Shown here: positions 1 through 10,269 of the stretch, one piece after another
How positions within the stretch are numbered: the stretch's first letter is position 1
Layout: every line of letters begins with the position of its first letter
Assembly (NCBI GenBank): GCA_031216915.1
Contig: CM062293.1
Coordinates: forward strand, 149,242,285 to 149,306,284
Direction: 5' to 3'
DNA from: Pictodentalium vernedei
Taxonomy: Eukaryota; Mollusca; Scaphopoda; Dentaliida; Dentaliidae
Length of the DNA: 64,000 bases
Made by a program: the position numbers and the translations under genes
The notes under the pieces: generated by a model
Told to the model about the DNA's origin: nothing
The model's input: the letters and a program-made list of their open reading frames with translations, nothing else
Database searches by the model: none

Positions 1-47
1 TAAATATATATATGTAGCTCCACTATGCTGATAATACGAACTGTTGT

Positions 48-345
48 ATCATTATTTATTTATTTTATTTATATATTTATTTATTGTTGTTTAAGGTCAC
101 ATATTTCTGCACAATGGCTAATCATGTCCACAACAGTTTTTCGAGTGGAGGAAGTCTGAGTACCCGGAAAGAACCATTGGGCAATAGCCAGCACCTGTCA
201 GCACCCCAACATACTAACTCCACACAAGCAGGGTTAGGGTTGATTGCACCATCGACATGCAGTATGCCCTAGTGCACTGCCAACGTGCCCCCACATAGGC
301 AATGGGGGAGAAGTGTCTTTTCTTGCTCCTAAGGGCAATATCCTG
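48..345 (-). repeat. SINE, T1 tail, minus orientation, head lost
   Basis: The copy opens with a TTTA-rich stretch, then the T1 tail module (GTTTAAGGTCACATATTTC), then the shared SINE body (GTGGAGGAAG, GAGCAAC-like, CACACAAGCAGGGTTAG, ACATGCAGTATGCCCTAGTG), and fades at the conserved TGTCCTTGGGCAAG block near 315-330, which is degraded here. No pol III promoter head can be seen. The body matches the better preserved copies at 5491 and 55728. Boundaries are approximate. Confidence 0.75.
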
Positions 346-535
346 ATGGACAGAGATGAATCCTTAGAAACGATAATGAGACTTTGTTGCAGCAATGCAG
401 ATACAAATTAGTTACAATTATAGCCTAATCTTGGCATGGGCTAACATGCTGCAGAACAGTATGGCATCCATAATCACTATTTGTGGCAGAGACATGAGTT
501 ATTGCCATTTCCTGATTGTATACCTTCGTTCAAGC

Positions 536-781
536 CAGAAAATAAGCAGACTGCCATCAACAAAATGAGGTCCCCAGAAGGTGAATTTAGTGATGCTACC
601 CTGCACTGAAGGGTAGCATCACTAAATTTACTCTCTGTGAACCTCAATCTGAATAAGGGTCTCAAAAACTAAACAGAAAGAGGTAACCAGAGGATAAATT
701 GGCCCATTGTATGAGATAGCATCATCAAATTGACCCTCTAGGTACCTCATTCTGAAAATGTCAGACTGTTTATTTTCAGGC
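536..781. mobile_element. MITE family 1 copy (TIR GAAAATAAGCAG)
   Basis: About 245 bp with long inverted termini: GAAAATAAGCAGACTG on the left and CAGACTGTTTATTTTC on the right. An internal palindrome (GGTAGCATCACTAAATT and its mirror) lies around 585-632. Three more copies with the same layout are at 15983, 39746 and 51538, which shows an interspersed non-autonomous DNA element. No coding capacity. Superfamily not assigned. Confidence 0.75.
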
Positions 782-818
782 CTGCCTTTGTTACTTTTTA
801 AGATGATCGGCAGTTTAA

Positions 819-958
819 AATGATATTGAGCATCAACCAATCATCAGATAGGTGTTTGCATCTGCCTGAAGTGTAGCAACAATTGGCCAACAGAGCAGCT
901 ATACTTCAGGCAGATGCAAACACCTATGCAGCTGATTGGTTGATGCTCAACATCATTC
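819..958. repeat. Long inverted repeat (foldback, MITE-like)
   Basis: Arms at about 819-877 and 898-958 are near-perfect reverse complements (core TAGGTGTTTGCATCTGCCTG) around a loop of about 20 bp. It begins some 40 bp beyond the MITE at 536-781. No second copy was seen in the window, so mobile origin is inferred from shape only. Confidence 0.6.
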
Positions 959-1483
959 CACCATTCTTTCAGACTAGATCATTCAACTTGGAGAACATTT
1001 CATGTGACCCAGTGACAATTTGGTGAAACCCATTTTATGTTTGCATGTTTTTCATTTTAGGTAACCTCCAGGTGACCCGAACAGCCATTCACCTCAAATT
1101 GACAGGCCTGTGAGTTACAGAATTTTCATCTTATTTCTTTAAAAACATAGCTCATGACATTTCATTGGAATGGCTCATATTTAAAGATGATTGCAATGGG
1201 ATGTTATAAGCAATAATTTGTAAATGAAAAATACAAAGTAAAAATTGGGCCTAAGGAATGTGTACTTATTCTGTCTTTTAACAAGAGCACTGCTGGGCAT
1301 TGCATCATACGCCCATGAACTGTTCAAATTGTACCATTTTAACACATTTGCAATTTTTTTAGAGTGCGAGAAATTTATACTGGCATATATATATATATGT
1401 TACGGTCAGACTTTGAAATCAGTGATTTTGTGAAATGACTAAATTTTTCAGTCATCTGAGAAAAAGACTAACAAGTTTGAAGC
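959..1483. other. AT-rich sequence, nothing recognised
   Basis: No coding pattern, splice-framed ORF or repeat that recurs elsewhere in the window. A short TA microsatellite lies near 1385-1398. Confidence 0.5.
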
Positions 1484-2005
1484 CAATCGAAAAACAAATA
1501 CTAAAGTTATCATCCGGAAACCAAATATTTGACGAAGAATTCTAAGTCCAACAGAGGCCATAATTCAGGCAAAAATTGTTCAGACCGACCCCATATTCGA
1601 ACTTGACCTGTATTTTGTTGTGATTAAACCACATACCAAATTTGGAGCCGATCGGAAAACAAATAATAAAGTTATCATCCGGAAACCAAATATTTGACGA
1701 ATTCTAAGTCCAACTGGGGCCATAATTCAGGCGAAAAATGTTCGGACCGACCCCATATTCGAACTTGATCTGTATTTTGTTGTGATTAAACCACATACCA
1801 AATTTGGAGCCGATCGGAAAACAAATACTAAAGTTATCATCCGGAAACCAAACAGACAGACGGACGGACGGACGGATGGACGGACGGAGGGATGGACAGA
1901 CGGATGGACGGATGGACAGATGGACGGACGGACGGACAGATGGACAGAAGGATGAACAACGCCATACTATAATACGTCCCATTTTTCAAACGGGCGTATA
2001 AAAAT
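1484..2005. mobile_element. Element with about 165 bp tandem units and a GGAC/GGAT simple-repeat end
   Basis: Three successive units (period about 162-165 bp; marker AAAGTTATCATCCGGAAACC at about 1503, 1669 and 1829) are followed by a GGAC/GGAT/GACA microsatellite (1850-1955). A terminal stem-loop near 1973-2000 (ATACGTCCC pairing with GGGCGTAT) follows, and then AAAAA. The layout of tandem array, tetranucleotide tract, hairpin and A-run resembles the non-autonomous Helitron/Helentron-like elements known from bivalves and flies, but I cannot see a diagnostic 5' end. The small ORFs over the microsatellite are low-complexity artefacts. Confidence 0.6.
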
Positions 2006-2770
2006 TGTGTCCAAGTACTTGTAACTGCAATGCTTTCACTGCAGAATTACCCTTTTGTGGAAAGCAAGAATTGTAACCAAAGTTTAATACATAAAAGTGC
2101 GGAATGGAAGGGTAAAAAAGATTGAGGATGAAGTAATGTGGCATCGCTTGTTACCATAAACTGTAAAATGGTATCACTTCATAATACCACAGATTTTATA
2201 ACCAAATTTATATTCGTTTACTTGAATTTACCACAGGTGTAATAGTTCTCAGATATACTATATAAGAGAATCTTCTCAACAGGCAAACTGTAACAGTGAA
2301 ATCCTGTTGAATAGCAGTGGGACATATTCAGTTATCAGGGGATTTAATCACTTTCTGCATTCTAGCCATAATTTGAGCATTTATCTCATTAAATCAGAGG
2401 TTACTGAGATCATGGAGCTTTGTGAAGCACAAAATAATAGATTAAATGCCCATATTGGATGTACTGAGGATAAATAGGTATATCAACAAGGGCTATTCAG
2501 TTTCTGTCAGGGTAATTTCTTGACAATTCTCTAGATTTTATGTGCAATTAACAGGGTTTTTTCAATAACCAGCATGAACAAGTAATTAACAGGTCAAATT
2601 GATACTAAAGATATGGTAAATAGATTTGTGATTGGAAATTACATTCAATTAACTGGGTTATTCAGTTAAGAGATATCCAATAAAGTGGGCTCCAGAATAT
2701 TTGATAATTTAGTTATCTAAATGTAGTAACCATTCAGAAGTTGATGATCACTGGTTTGAAAATGCTAAAT
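2006..2770. other. AT-rich sequence, nothing recognised
   Basis: No recognisable coding sequence or window-recurrent repeat. Confidence 0.45.
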
Positions 2771-2778
2771 GAAACTAT

Positions 2779-5026
2779 TTTTATTTGTTCATTTATTTGT
2801 TGGTGTTTAAGGTAGTGATGAACCTATTATCGGCCGATAATGGGGTAATCGGTGAATCATCGGCATCGGCAAAAAGGGCATCATTTGCCGATAGGGGTGC
2901 GCCGATTGTTACAAGGTAAAAATAAACGGTCGTTTTTTTTTTACTCACGGCCATATCGTCGAACTCAGTGTTTACACCTGAAACGTCCGGGGAACGTGTC
3001 AACACTACTGATTCTAAAATTCTGTGGATTTTAATATTCTATGAATAATTTAAAGCTAAGCCACAATTTCAATTTGTCACACGGTCATGTATGAGTCTTT
3101 TTACATGGAAATCTCGGCCCTGTTTCTTAAGTTGTAACATCATTGTTTAAAATTTAGCCTTCCTTTTTTACTCCATTTTGGAAATCGCACAATTCGTGTT
3201 AAAACAAATAGTGTCAGACTGTCGGTGCAAATTTCATTTTTCATTTATTCATAAGTACTGTATTACGAAAAAAAATCTGGTGGGAGACAAGTGAAGTAAA
3301 TTATACAAGGCAGCTTCTTTGAAAACAATACACTGTGCGCATTCCATGGAAGATTAGTGTCATTTCGTTCACAGGCATTTCATAGGGAATGGGACAACCC
3401 ACCCGAAACCAGATGGGACAACCCGCCCTGGGACAACTCGCCCCAAGTTTTTCATGCGCCACAGTTATCAGCTATTTGACTATGGTATTGGACTATGATT
3501 GGATTATAAGTAATAACAAATGAACTATTCAGCTGTTATTACTTATAATACGATCATTGTTAATTAGCGGACAATAGATTTGTTTATTGGACTTAATTAT
3601 GATGATATTAAAAGTAATATCAGGAATAATTCCGAATGAATTATTATTATCAGAAGTATCTGTGGTAATGGTATCTGTGGGAGTCTCATTGATGGATGTT
3701 TCAGTGGCTTGACTGTTTGTTGTCTCGGACGTGTCCATGGTTTCATCTAAGTTAATGATTGTTGACAGCTTAAAAAGCACATTTATTGTCTTATTAGTTT
3801 TAGACAAAGGAAAAGTGATCAACGCTGTGATGAATCCATATCACGCTGAAACAACATGTCTGTTCATTTGATTTTTTCTCATCAAACAAATATCATTCCC
3901 CTTAGAGGGTACCCGACTGAAACGACATGACTAAAACAACACATCACTTCTGACTCGTCTCTACATGCAACAAATTCAGTATAGAACTACTAGATTAGTT
4001 TCATTCAGTCATTCTGGGATGTTTTAATAGGATCACTGTGGATAATTTTCGATAAAATTGGATAATTTTTCGATAAAACAGTGAGTAAAAATTTGTTTTA
4101 TATAGTACTACATGTATTCCCAAAAACTTTTTCTTCAAAAATCAGAAAAAAACAGGGACAACCCGCACCAAAAAGTGGGACAACCCGCCCCAAAAATAGG
4201 CCTCAGGCAGTTTGTCCCTGGGGCGGGTTGTCCCTGATCCGATTTCGTATACTGACTTTCGTATACAAAAGAAGACATTTCGTACATATATCGTCACTAG
4301 CACACAGGCAAATTTGGGGGGTTTTTAAGTATTTTTTATATGAAATAATAGACTGTAAGGTATTATAATCCAGTATAAATTATTTTTACATACGGGGTTG
4401 TTATCTTTACTTGGCTCAAGGCAGTCATAACCCCATGTACGAAACGTCGTAGCTTGTGCACGAAACGTCCTACAACTGTACGAAATGTCCAGCCCCATTC
4501 CATGGTGGGGCAGAATCACGTGATTTTCAAAATGGAGAGATCTATTCTGAACGTACATATTGAATATTGGGCTTATGACTGGCATGAGAAGAAAGGAATA
4601 AGTCGGATTTATCCAGAGTCAGGGCAGTGTCTGTCGGTCTGTGTACGAGTTCCCACAGGATTGCTATGAGTTTTAAATACATGTATATAGGATTTAATCT
4701 TATTGGGAGAATATGTAGTATTCCATGCTGGGAGAGTCAATCTGACATGGGTGATTCCGTTCTTCCCACTGAGGAATGGGCTGCACAAAACTATCGGATA
4801 AATTGTCTGGTGAGTTGATTTGGTGGCGAGTTGACCAAGAACCAAGAAACACAACCCCGCATTGACATTCTAATTGCAACTTTGCAGGGTTCGATAACGC
4901 ATTTTCATGGAATTTAAAACATCGGAATCGGCATCGGTATCGGCCGATTATTGAATTTTTAACATCGGTATCGGCCAATGGTTTGTTTACCATATTGGTT
5001 CATCACTAGTTTAAGGTCAATTTCAT
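2779..5026 (-). repeat. SINE tail remnant split by a hAT-like insertion
   Basis: ATTTATTTGTTGGTGTTTAAGG before 2812 and GTTTAAGGTCA after 5009 together match the T1 tail of the SINEs at 5491 and 55728. The hAT-like element 2813-5008 sits inside this sequence, so the SINE remnant is older. Only the tail survives. Confidence 0.5.
2813..5008. mobile_element. hAT-like DNA transposon, non-autonomous, 2196 bp, 8 bp TSD
   Basis: Termini are inverted: TAGTGATGAACC at the left and GGTTCATCACTA at the right, flanked by an exact 8 bp duplication GTTTAAGG (2805-2812 and 5009-5016). An 8 bp TSD and TAG-type ends are typical of hAT elements. Both ends carry subterminal clusters of CATCGG/ATCGGCCGAT (2829-2900 and 4919-4980). 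Inside are reiterated GGGACAACCCGCCC motifs (3389-3446 and 4154-4235, with an inverted copy) and a cluster of TACGAAACGTC-like motifs (4437-4490). I recognise no transposase; a Thr-rich ORF at 3529-3822 (minus) shows no hAT domain. It is probably mobilised in trans. Confidence 0.85.
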
Positions 5027-5479
5027 AATCAGTTGCTATATCATAAAGTGCAGTTTAGCTGATTGTTATATCTGTGCTGTTCACTTTAAAAGACTACAAC
5101 CTCAGGCATTGATTACAAGGTCCATCCAATTTAACCAGCAAACAGAACTTAGTTACCAAGTCCTATTTAACCAGCAAACAGGACTTCAGTCCTAAACTCT
5201 CATATAATTTACCTGATATGTGTGTAGAGTACACAGCAATATAATATGGAAAGGTGCACCAGTGCACCTACAAATCAGTTTTTGATTGTTTAACAGATTT
5301 GGTCTCTATTAACATGTAAAGTGTTCGAACCATAAGCCCATATTTTGGCTTTATACTGTCACTCAAAGGCTTCATATTCTATGGATGTGCCTCATAATCT
5401 TCGTAGTGAAATTATTCAATCTGTACAGATTTACCTTGTCACAATTTATGGGAGAGCACCTGTAGGTGCTCTCACATAA
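5027..5479. other. Unassigned AT-rich sequence
   Basis: A short direct repeat (ACCAGCAAACAGAACTTAGT / ACCAGCAAACAGGACTTCAG near 5136 and 5171) is the only structure seen. Confidence 0.45.
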
Positions 5480-5490
5480 AATGAAACAAG

Positions 5491-5851
5491 GCAATTTATT
5501 TATTTATTGGTGTTTAAAGTCACATATTTCTGCACAATGGCTAATCATGACCATGACAGTTTTACAGGTGGAGGAAGGCGGAGTACCTGGAGAGAACCAC
5601 CGAGCAACGGCGAGCAACTGTCAGCTCCCCAACATACGAACTCCACACAAGCAGCGTTAGCAATGGTTGAAGACATGCTCACCATCGACGTGCAGTACCC
5701 CTTAGTACACAGCGTCACCGTGCCCCCACATGGACAATGGGGGTGAAGTGTCTTGCCCAAGGACCCAACGCAGTTGCTGCAGGTGGGATTCGAACCGAGG
5801 ACCTCTCGGCTTGCAGCCTGCACCTCTACCAACTGAGCCACCGCACCCCCT
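5491..5851 (-). repeat. SINE, tRNA head 1 plus T1 tail, near full length
   Basis: On the minus strand it starts at about 5851 with a tRNA-like head holding an A box (TGGCTCAGTTGGTAGAGG) and a B box (GGTTCGAATCC). It continues through TGTCCTTGGGCAAGACACTT, the shared body, the T1 tail and an AATAAATAAA-type 3' end. The flanks GAAACAAGGCA and GAAACAAGACA (about 5478 and 5853) look like a slightly mutated target duplication. A non-coding retroposon made by pol III; the ORFs across it are spurious. Confidence 0.88.
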
Positions 5852-5888
5852 CGAAACAAGACAAAGACTTGTTAATAAATTTTGATGA

Positions 5889-6485
5889 TCAAGAATAACC
5901 TGGCACTCGAACAGTTAAAGGATATTCGAAATAAGCATTTCTATGCTTTAGTGTAGTTTCTGCAATATACTGGCCGAGTGATAACATTACTTCCCGGTCA
6001 GTACTTTGAAAAAGTATGTGAGTCTTTTCTATCGTTGAACGATTACAAAAAGTAGGATATGTTTTCGAAACTGTTCGGAAGAGTCTATAACGCATCGTGG
6101 GGTACTGAGAACAGGAATATAAAACGTGAATTTTGTTTTCAACTTGATTCGTGCTACATTGTTTACAGAATCTCATCTCACGTGCAATAGGGTTAGGCTT
6201 ATGGTAACAGCCTCTCTATATCTCGAGCTGATGTGCTCCTATTCGTAATTGAGTGAGAAGCATTCTATGTTCAATAGGGAGTGTGTCAAGATAAAGTTTT
6301 TTGTTATACAGGTTTTTGCCGGTGTAATAAAAGTCCAACTTTTTATTTTCATAATTATTCCTACTGTTCTTATCATACTTCCACATTTGTATATAATTAT
6401 CCTGCAGCCTCTGTTTAAGCTGTTGTGCAAATTGCAGATATGTTCTAGATGGGTCGAGCCAAACTTCATAAAAACCACATTCCAA
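5889..6485 (-). pseudogene. LINE reverse-transcriptase C-terminal relic with one internal stop
   Basis: One frame stays open for 199 codons apart from a single TAG at 6216-6218. It contains LLTQLRIGAHQLEI and then, after the stop, a CxxC...H...C segment (MRFCKQCSTNQVENK...HVLYSC). This pattern of a conserved LR-G-H block followed by a zinc-knuckle-like block and a short alpha-helical end is characteristic of the region after the RT domain in many animal non-LTR retrotransposons. No RT palm motifs are present, so the copy is truncated at its 5' end. The stop sits where a Glu or similar residue is expected, a single-base nonsense change. The clade (CR1/L2/RTE-like) cannot be fixed. Confidence 0.65.
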
Positions 6486-7650
6486 AAGAATTGTTTTTAT
6501 GTTTGTGCACAGGTGTTTCTTCTCTTCAATTTGAATGCTTTCAATGAATCAGATGCACAAACATAAAAGCAATGTGGTTTCATTATTTAATAATTATACT
6601 TTTGAAAATGTTTTTTTTTTTCCTTTATATCTAGAAATGCACACGGCCTCTTGCAAATACCTTTCAAAACCTTGTAACATTCTATAAATAGTAACATAAA
6701 CAAAACATAAATTAGTACACACTTGTATACTACAGTTGCAGAATACATTAATTGAATCAGGGGTCTCTATTACACGATGTATTCAGGTGTTATTACAAAC
6801 TTGATACATACTTAATGTAAGATAATTAGAGGCTATTACTTGATTAGTTTCATATTGGCTGAGATATCAGTCTGAGGTTACTTCAGATCAGCCTGTGACC
6901 TTTGGTCTTGGGCTGACGTGAAGTTACCGATAGCCAAACCACCTCTTCTCCCACTTTGACAAAACCTTGCTTACGACTCTGAATTTTAGTTTGACTTTAG
7001 TTGAATTTTCTGCACAACTTTCTTTTTTTATTCTCTTCACCCACTTATTATTACTTAACTCCTCGTATACTGCTAGCGGATATTCCTGCCCAGGGCAGGA
7101 TTTCACTTGCCACTGAAATATTTATAATTCTGGCAGATTTAATCCAATTTCCACCCTGTAAACTTAACAGATTTTTTCACCATTGTTTTATTAAGTTAAA
7201 TTTACATGAATATTTCATCAAATCTAGTCATGGCTGCTGCGAAGCAGCCATGAATAGATTTGATGAAAAAGATCTTAAAAAATACTCAGCGGGTTGAGTT
7301 AATGCCATCATTAATCCCTCACTATACAAACTTTCTTTTTTCTTCTCTTCACCCACTTATTATTACTTAATACCATCATTAATCCCTCATCATAAAGCTC
7401 TGCTTCAAACCACTCCACCATGCCTGGTAAGGACTATTTTCCTAATTGCGCTTGACGAATAACTGAACATTTCAATGAAAAAAAATTGGCTGCACCTAAC
7501 GGTAGTAATGGATCAAATGGGACAACTCTGGCTCGGTTCATATCGATCGAGATCTGCATTGTATCAGCTTACTTTGGAGCCATATCAGCAGAGTTTGATA
7601 ATGAGCAAATTTGGGAAAGAAAGTCACACCGAATAAATAAATATATATAC
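6486..7650. other. Intergenic or intronic sequence with MITE fragments and a hairpin
   Basis: At 6826-6945 is a decayed copy of the palindromic repeat seen intact at 61729-61871 (GATATCAG, GAAGTTACC, TTAGTTTCATAT motifs). At about 7208-7267 a hairpin pairs TTCATCAAATCTA with TAGATTTGATGAA around TGGCTGCTGCGAAGCAGCCA. Two direct repeats of about 45 bp (CTTCACCCACTTATTATTAC, near 7015-7060 and 7327-7372) flank the hairpin. No coding sequence was recognised. Confidence 0.5.
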
Positions 7651-7816
7651 CTGTCTTGTTATAACATGTGACACCTGCATCTTCTGCATGGCGACAATTA
7701 TGAAATCCCCAGCTGTTGCTCCTGCAATCACCCAAATTAGTTTCATTTCCTCGGCAAGAAACTTCATCTAAAAAGATTTCGCCAACACCTTGACCATATT
7801 TTGCTCGTTTGAAAGC
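7651..7816 (-). CDS. SRCR-domain protein, exon with the second half of the domain
   Basis: On the minus strand an acceptor AG (7817-7818) precedes 166 nt that stay open. They read as the C-terminal half of a scavenger-receptor cysteine-rich domain: G-Q-G-x-G-x-I-x-L-D-x-V-x-C, then C-R-x-N-x-W-G-x-H-N-C, then H-A-E-D-A-G-V-x-C. A GT donor follows at 7650-7649. The exon enters in phase 0 and leaves in phase 1. The phase-0 entry matches the phase-0 exit of the exon at 26501-26661, so the two form one complete domain bounded by phase 1 introns, the usual arrangement for shuffled SRCR modules. SRCR proteins are extracellular or membrane receptors that bind ligands or microbes. The rest of the protein is not in view, so gene identity is open. 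Confidence 0.85.
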
Positions 7817-7818
7817 CT

Positions 7819-8610
7819 ATAAAGGAATTTTATTTTTTAAACTTATAATAAATGTATGTTTTCCAATTAAGCATTATTATTACTATAATGTCAATAATGG
7901 TTTAAAAATATATTATATGTTATGACAAAGTTGTCATTTTGCTGCTTTGGATTGACATTCACCATTCAGAATGTGCATATATTTTTTCAATGTATTGACA
8001 ATCAAAAACAAAAATTGAATCTACTGTTTAAGCCATCTGCATAAAACTCTCAGTGAACCATTTTTAAACATAGATCTGCGCACTGATGCAAAAATGGAAT
8101 TCAACCAATTCAATCCTGTTTCACTGAGGTCAATGAGCTCTTTTAAACAAGACTGAATTCCTACCTACAGTTGAAATATGAGAAAAATTTTGATATTTCA
8201 ACATTGGTGTGCAAAGGGTTACCAGTAAGCTCTGAGAATTTCCATTTATTGCTACAGAAGTAAAACAACTGGTTCTTTGCAAATGCAATTTGCTGTCCTG
8301 AATCTCAGTTCATCACTTAATTTTTTTCCATCACATTTATGTGAACAGAATACACATTCTGAATAGTGTTGTCCATAGTCATGTTGGATAAAGTGTTATC
8401 AAGAGTCTTTCAGTCAGTACGTCTCTCTGCAGGGAACTAAGGAGGATGCTCTATATTAGAACTACTTACACCAAATATCATGTTTGTGAGTCACCTAACT
8501 ACATCAGCCTCTACAGTATACAGACTTTCATTCATTAATGTTTTCTGATAAAGAATACAAAAGATAGGACATTTTGGATGATATTTATTTTACAGGGGAC
8601 CAAACTAGTA
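7819..8610. other. Intronic AT-rich sequence with a decayed MITE
   Basis: A hairpin-like segment at about 8088-8222 (GAATTCAACCAATTCAATCC facing CAAGACTGAATTC, ending GTGTGCAAAGGGTTA) matches MITE family 3 copies at 26220, 52540 and 57003. Nothing else was recognised. Confidence 0.45.
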
Positions 8611-8627
8611 ATTTTTTTTTATTGCAG

Positions 8628-8811
8628 TTTAACAACACTTTAGGCAGCCAGGGTCACCTTATGTCTGAAAGTTCTACAGGTAGAAGAAGCTGGACTAACT
8701 GGAGAGAAACACCCAGCATTAGTGAGCAACTGTCAGACTCCCTAACATACTAATGCTGCACAAGCAGGGTTAGCACTGGTTGAAGACAAGTATACCATCG
8801 ACAAGCAGTAA
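8628..8811 (-). repeat. SINE, T2 tail, proximal part (interrupted)
   Basis: This is the T2 tail and body of a SINE in minus orientation (TTTAACAACACTTTAGGCAG, CAGGGTCACC, GGTTGAAGACAAG, ACCATCGACAAGCAGTA). It stops at GCAGTA, where the sequence that follows belongs to the insertion. The remainder of the same SINE resumes at 14553 with ACAGTACCACCATGCCCT and ends in its tRNA head near 14697. Confidence 0.75.
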
Positions 8812-8843
8812 ATCTGAAAATTTAAATTTTATAGTAAATTTCC

Positions 8844-9106
8844 TTTCTTATCATACCTACCACAATTGTTTACCACAGTCTTGCACTACAGTGGAAGTCC
8901 TTAACTCGGATAATATACTCTCTATTTTTGTCTTTCCCAAGCAATTTGGGAAAGAAAAGTGGTGCAAAAGCACCAAGAAAAAATAAGCCAAAACGGAGTC
9001 GAGTGCAACCGGCGCAGACCCAGTACGGGACGTTCTCTTCCAAGTACAACTCCACGACTTCTGTTGCCAGTGCACATTGCATCACTAATGACTCATTCTT
9101 TTGAAT
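8844..9106 (-). repeat. DIRS inverted terminal repeat, left copy
   Basis: Matches 14291-14551 in reverse complement (for example TTGCACTACAGTGGAAGTCC and GCAAAAGCACCAAGAAAAAA), with a few substitutions. Read on the element's sense (minus) strand, this copy holds an open frame of about 71 codons (9085-8870). The corresponding frame in the other copy (14339-14521, plus) is also open and nearly the same in protein sequence. Confidence 0.85.
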
Positions 9107-9427
9107 CCGCCAACGTTGGAGTTATGTGATCAGCAGGGAGGAAGGATTCTTACCCGTATAAGAAGACGGGAGGGCCTCCATGTAAACAATTGTGGTAGGT
9201 ATAATAAGAAAGGAAATTTACTATAAAATTTAAATTTTCAGATTTACTGCTTGTCGATGGTATACTTGTCTTCAACCAGTGCTAACCCTGCTTGTGCAGC
9301 ATTAGTATGTTAGGGAGTCTGATAGTTGCTCACTAATGCTGGGTGTTTCTCTCCAGTTAGTCCAGCTTCTTCTACCTGTAGAACTTTCAGACATAAGGTG
9401 ACCCTGGCTGCCTAAAGTGTTGTTAAA

Positions 9428-9900
9428 GAAGAGAAAAAGCATATCCATCCAGGATAAAGGCGAGAATGCCCCCCACCCCCAAGCAGAGCAGTGCCCAAGA
9501 AAGTGTCCATCTTGGAGTAAACTGCAAAGTCCTAGGCCTTTTCAAGGAAAAGAGCTGAACAAGCTTGGAGAGGCAAGGATGAGTGTCGAAACAATGCGGT
9601 ACCACATATGAAAAAGGTCTCCGAAGCATGGCCTTGTACCCATTGCTGGAGACCCCCAGAAACAAACATATACCAGAAACTCCGCAAGTGGTGTGATCAA
9701 AGGAGTGACAGAAGCAACAGAGTGATCGCACACCATCGACAGAAGAACCTTCCACTTAGCCACAGAGGCTAAACCAGTGGAGTGAGTGCCTCCTTGAAGA
9801 AGAAAAGCAACTCCACTGCTTGTCTCGAAAAACTACTATGGAGGAGACACGACCCGATAAAAGACATGTGCGAAGGCACAATGAAGTCGGGTCAACTTGA
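9428..9900 (-). pseudogene. DIRS tyrosine recombinase, N-terminal part only
   Basis: In overlapping minus frames I can follow a segment resembling the N-terminal SAM-like DNA-binding domain of DIRS recombinases: a W-K-V-L start, then a V-x-P-L-I-x-F-L block, then S-N-G-Y-K-A-M, then S-L-K-R-P-R-T and F-x-P-R-W-x-L. The frame shifts at least once (near 9700-9600). The catalytic R...H-x-x-R...Y part would lie beyond 9428 and is missing, because the inverted SINE copy starts there. It cannot encode an active recombinase. Confidence 0.6.
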
Positions 9901-10269
9901 AACCTCCTCGGGCGACTTTGGCAAAGAAAGTCACGACGTAGAGGGAGACATGCGGGAACCACCGTTAACAGAGAGCAGGAGCAGATTGATCCACACCCAC
10001 CGAGGCAACTGGGGTGTGATCGAAAGGATTCGACGACTGCAGGTTCATATCTGGGCGAGAACCTGAGGCGGAATCGGAACTGGCAGGAAGGCGTAGCCGT
10101 CAAGACCGTCCCAAAGGAGGGCCAGAGCGTCCATGGCAAAAGCCAGAGCATATGGACACAGGGACACGAAAGTGTCCACCTGATGGTTCCAACGAGTCGC
10201 AAAGAGATCGATGGAACACCGCCATGTGGAGCATCCACTCGGTGGAAAAGAACCTGCCCCATCGGAACA

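Larger units (their letters stand above)
8628..9427. repeat. Inverted duplication of SINE plus flank, arms about 246 bp
   Basis: Arm 8628-8874 and arm 9182-9427 are near-identical reverse complements. The left arm is the SINE body plus a short AT-rich segment and the first about 30 bp of the DIRS terminal repeat. The spacer 8875-9181 is the rest of that terminal repeat plus about 75 bp. The right arm therefore replaces the 3' part of the DIRS body. It is a foldback rearrangement rather than a normal insertion structure. Confidence 0.85.

Noticed and set aside
1704..2001. ORFs of 65-92 codons on both strands rich in Asp/Arg/Gly or Pro/Ser/Val.
   Set aside because: They are translations of the GGAC/GGAT simple repeat in different frames.
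3529..3822. Thr/Ser-rich minus-strand ORF, with an acceptor phase that would fit the SRCR exon ending at 7651, suggesting a mucin-like stalk exon.
   Set aside because: It lies wholly inside the hAT-like element 2813-5008, which has intact ends and TSD. No donor is convincing, and the phase match has a one in three chance of arising at random.
5545..5859. ORFs with a recurring peptide (QLVEVQAASREVLGSNPTC) here and at 40062, 54712 and 57890.
   Set aside because: They are translations of the tRNA head and body of SINEs, a well-known source of false genes.
8857..9085. Small ORF at the left DIRS terminal repeat as a host gene.
   Set aside because: It recurs in the opposite terminal repeat and is part of the element. 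It is reported as a finding instead.
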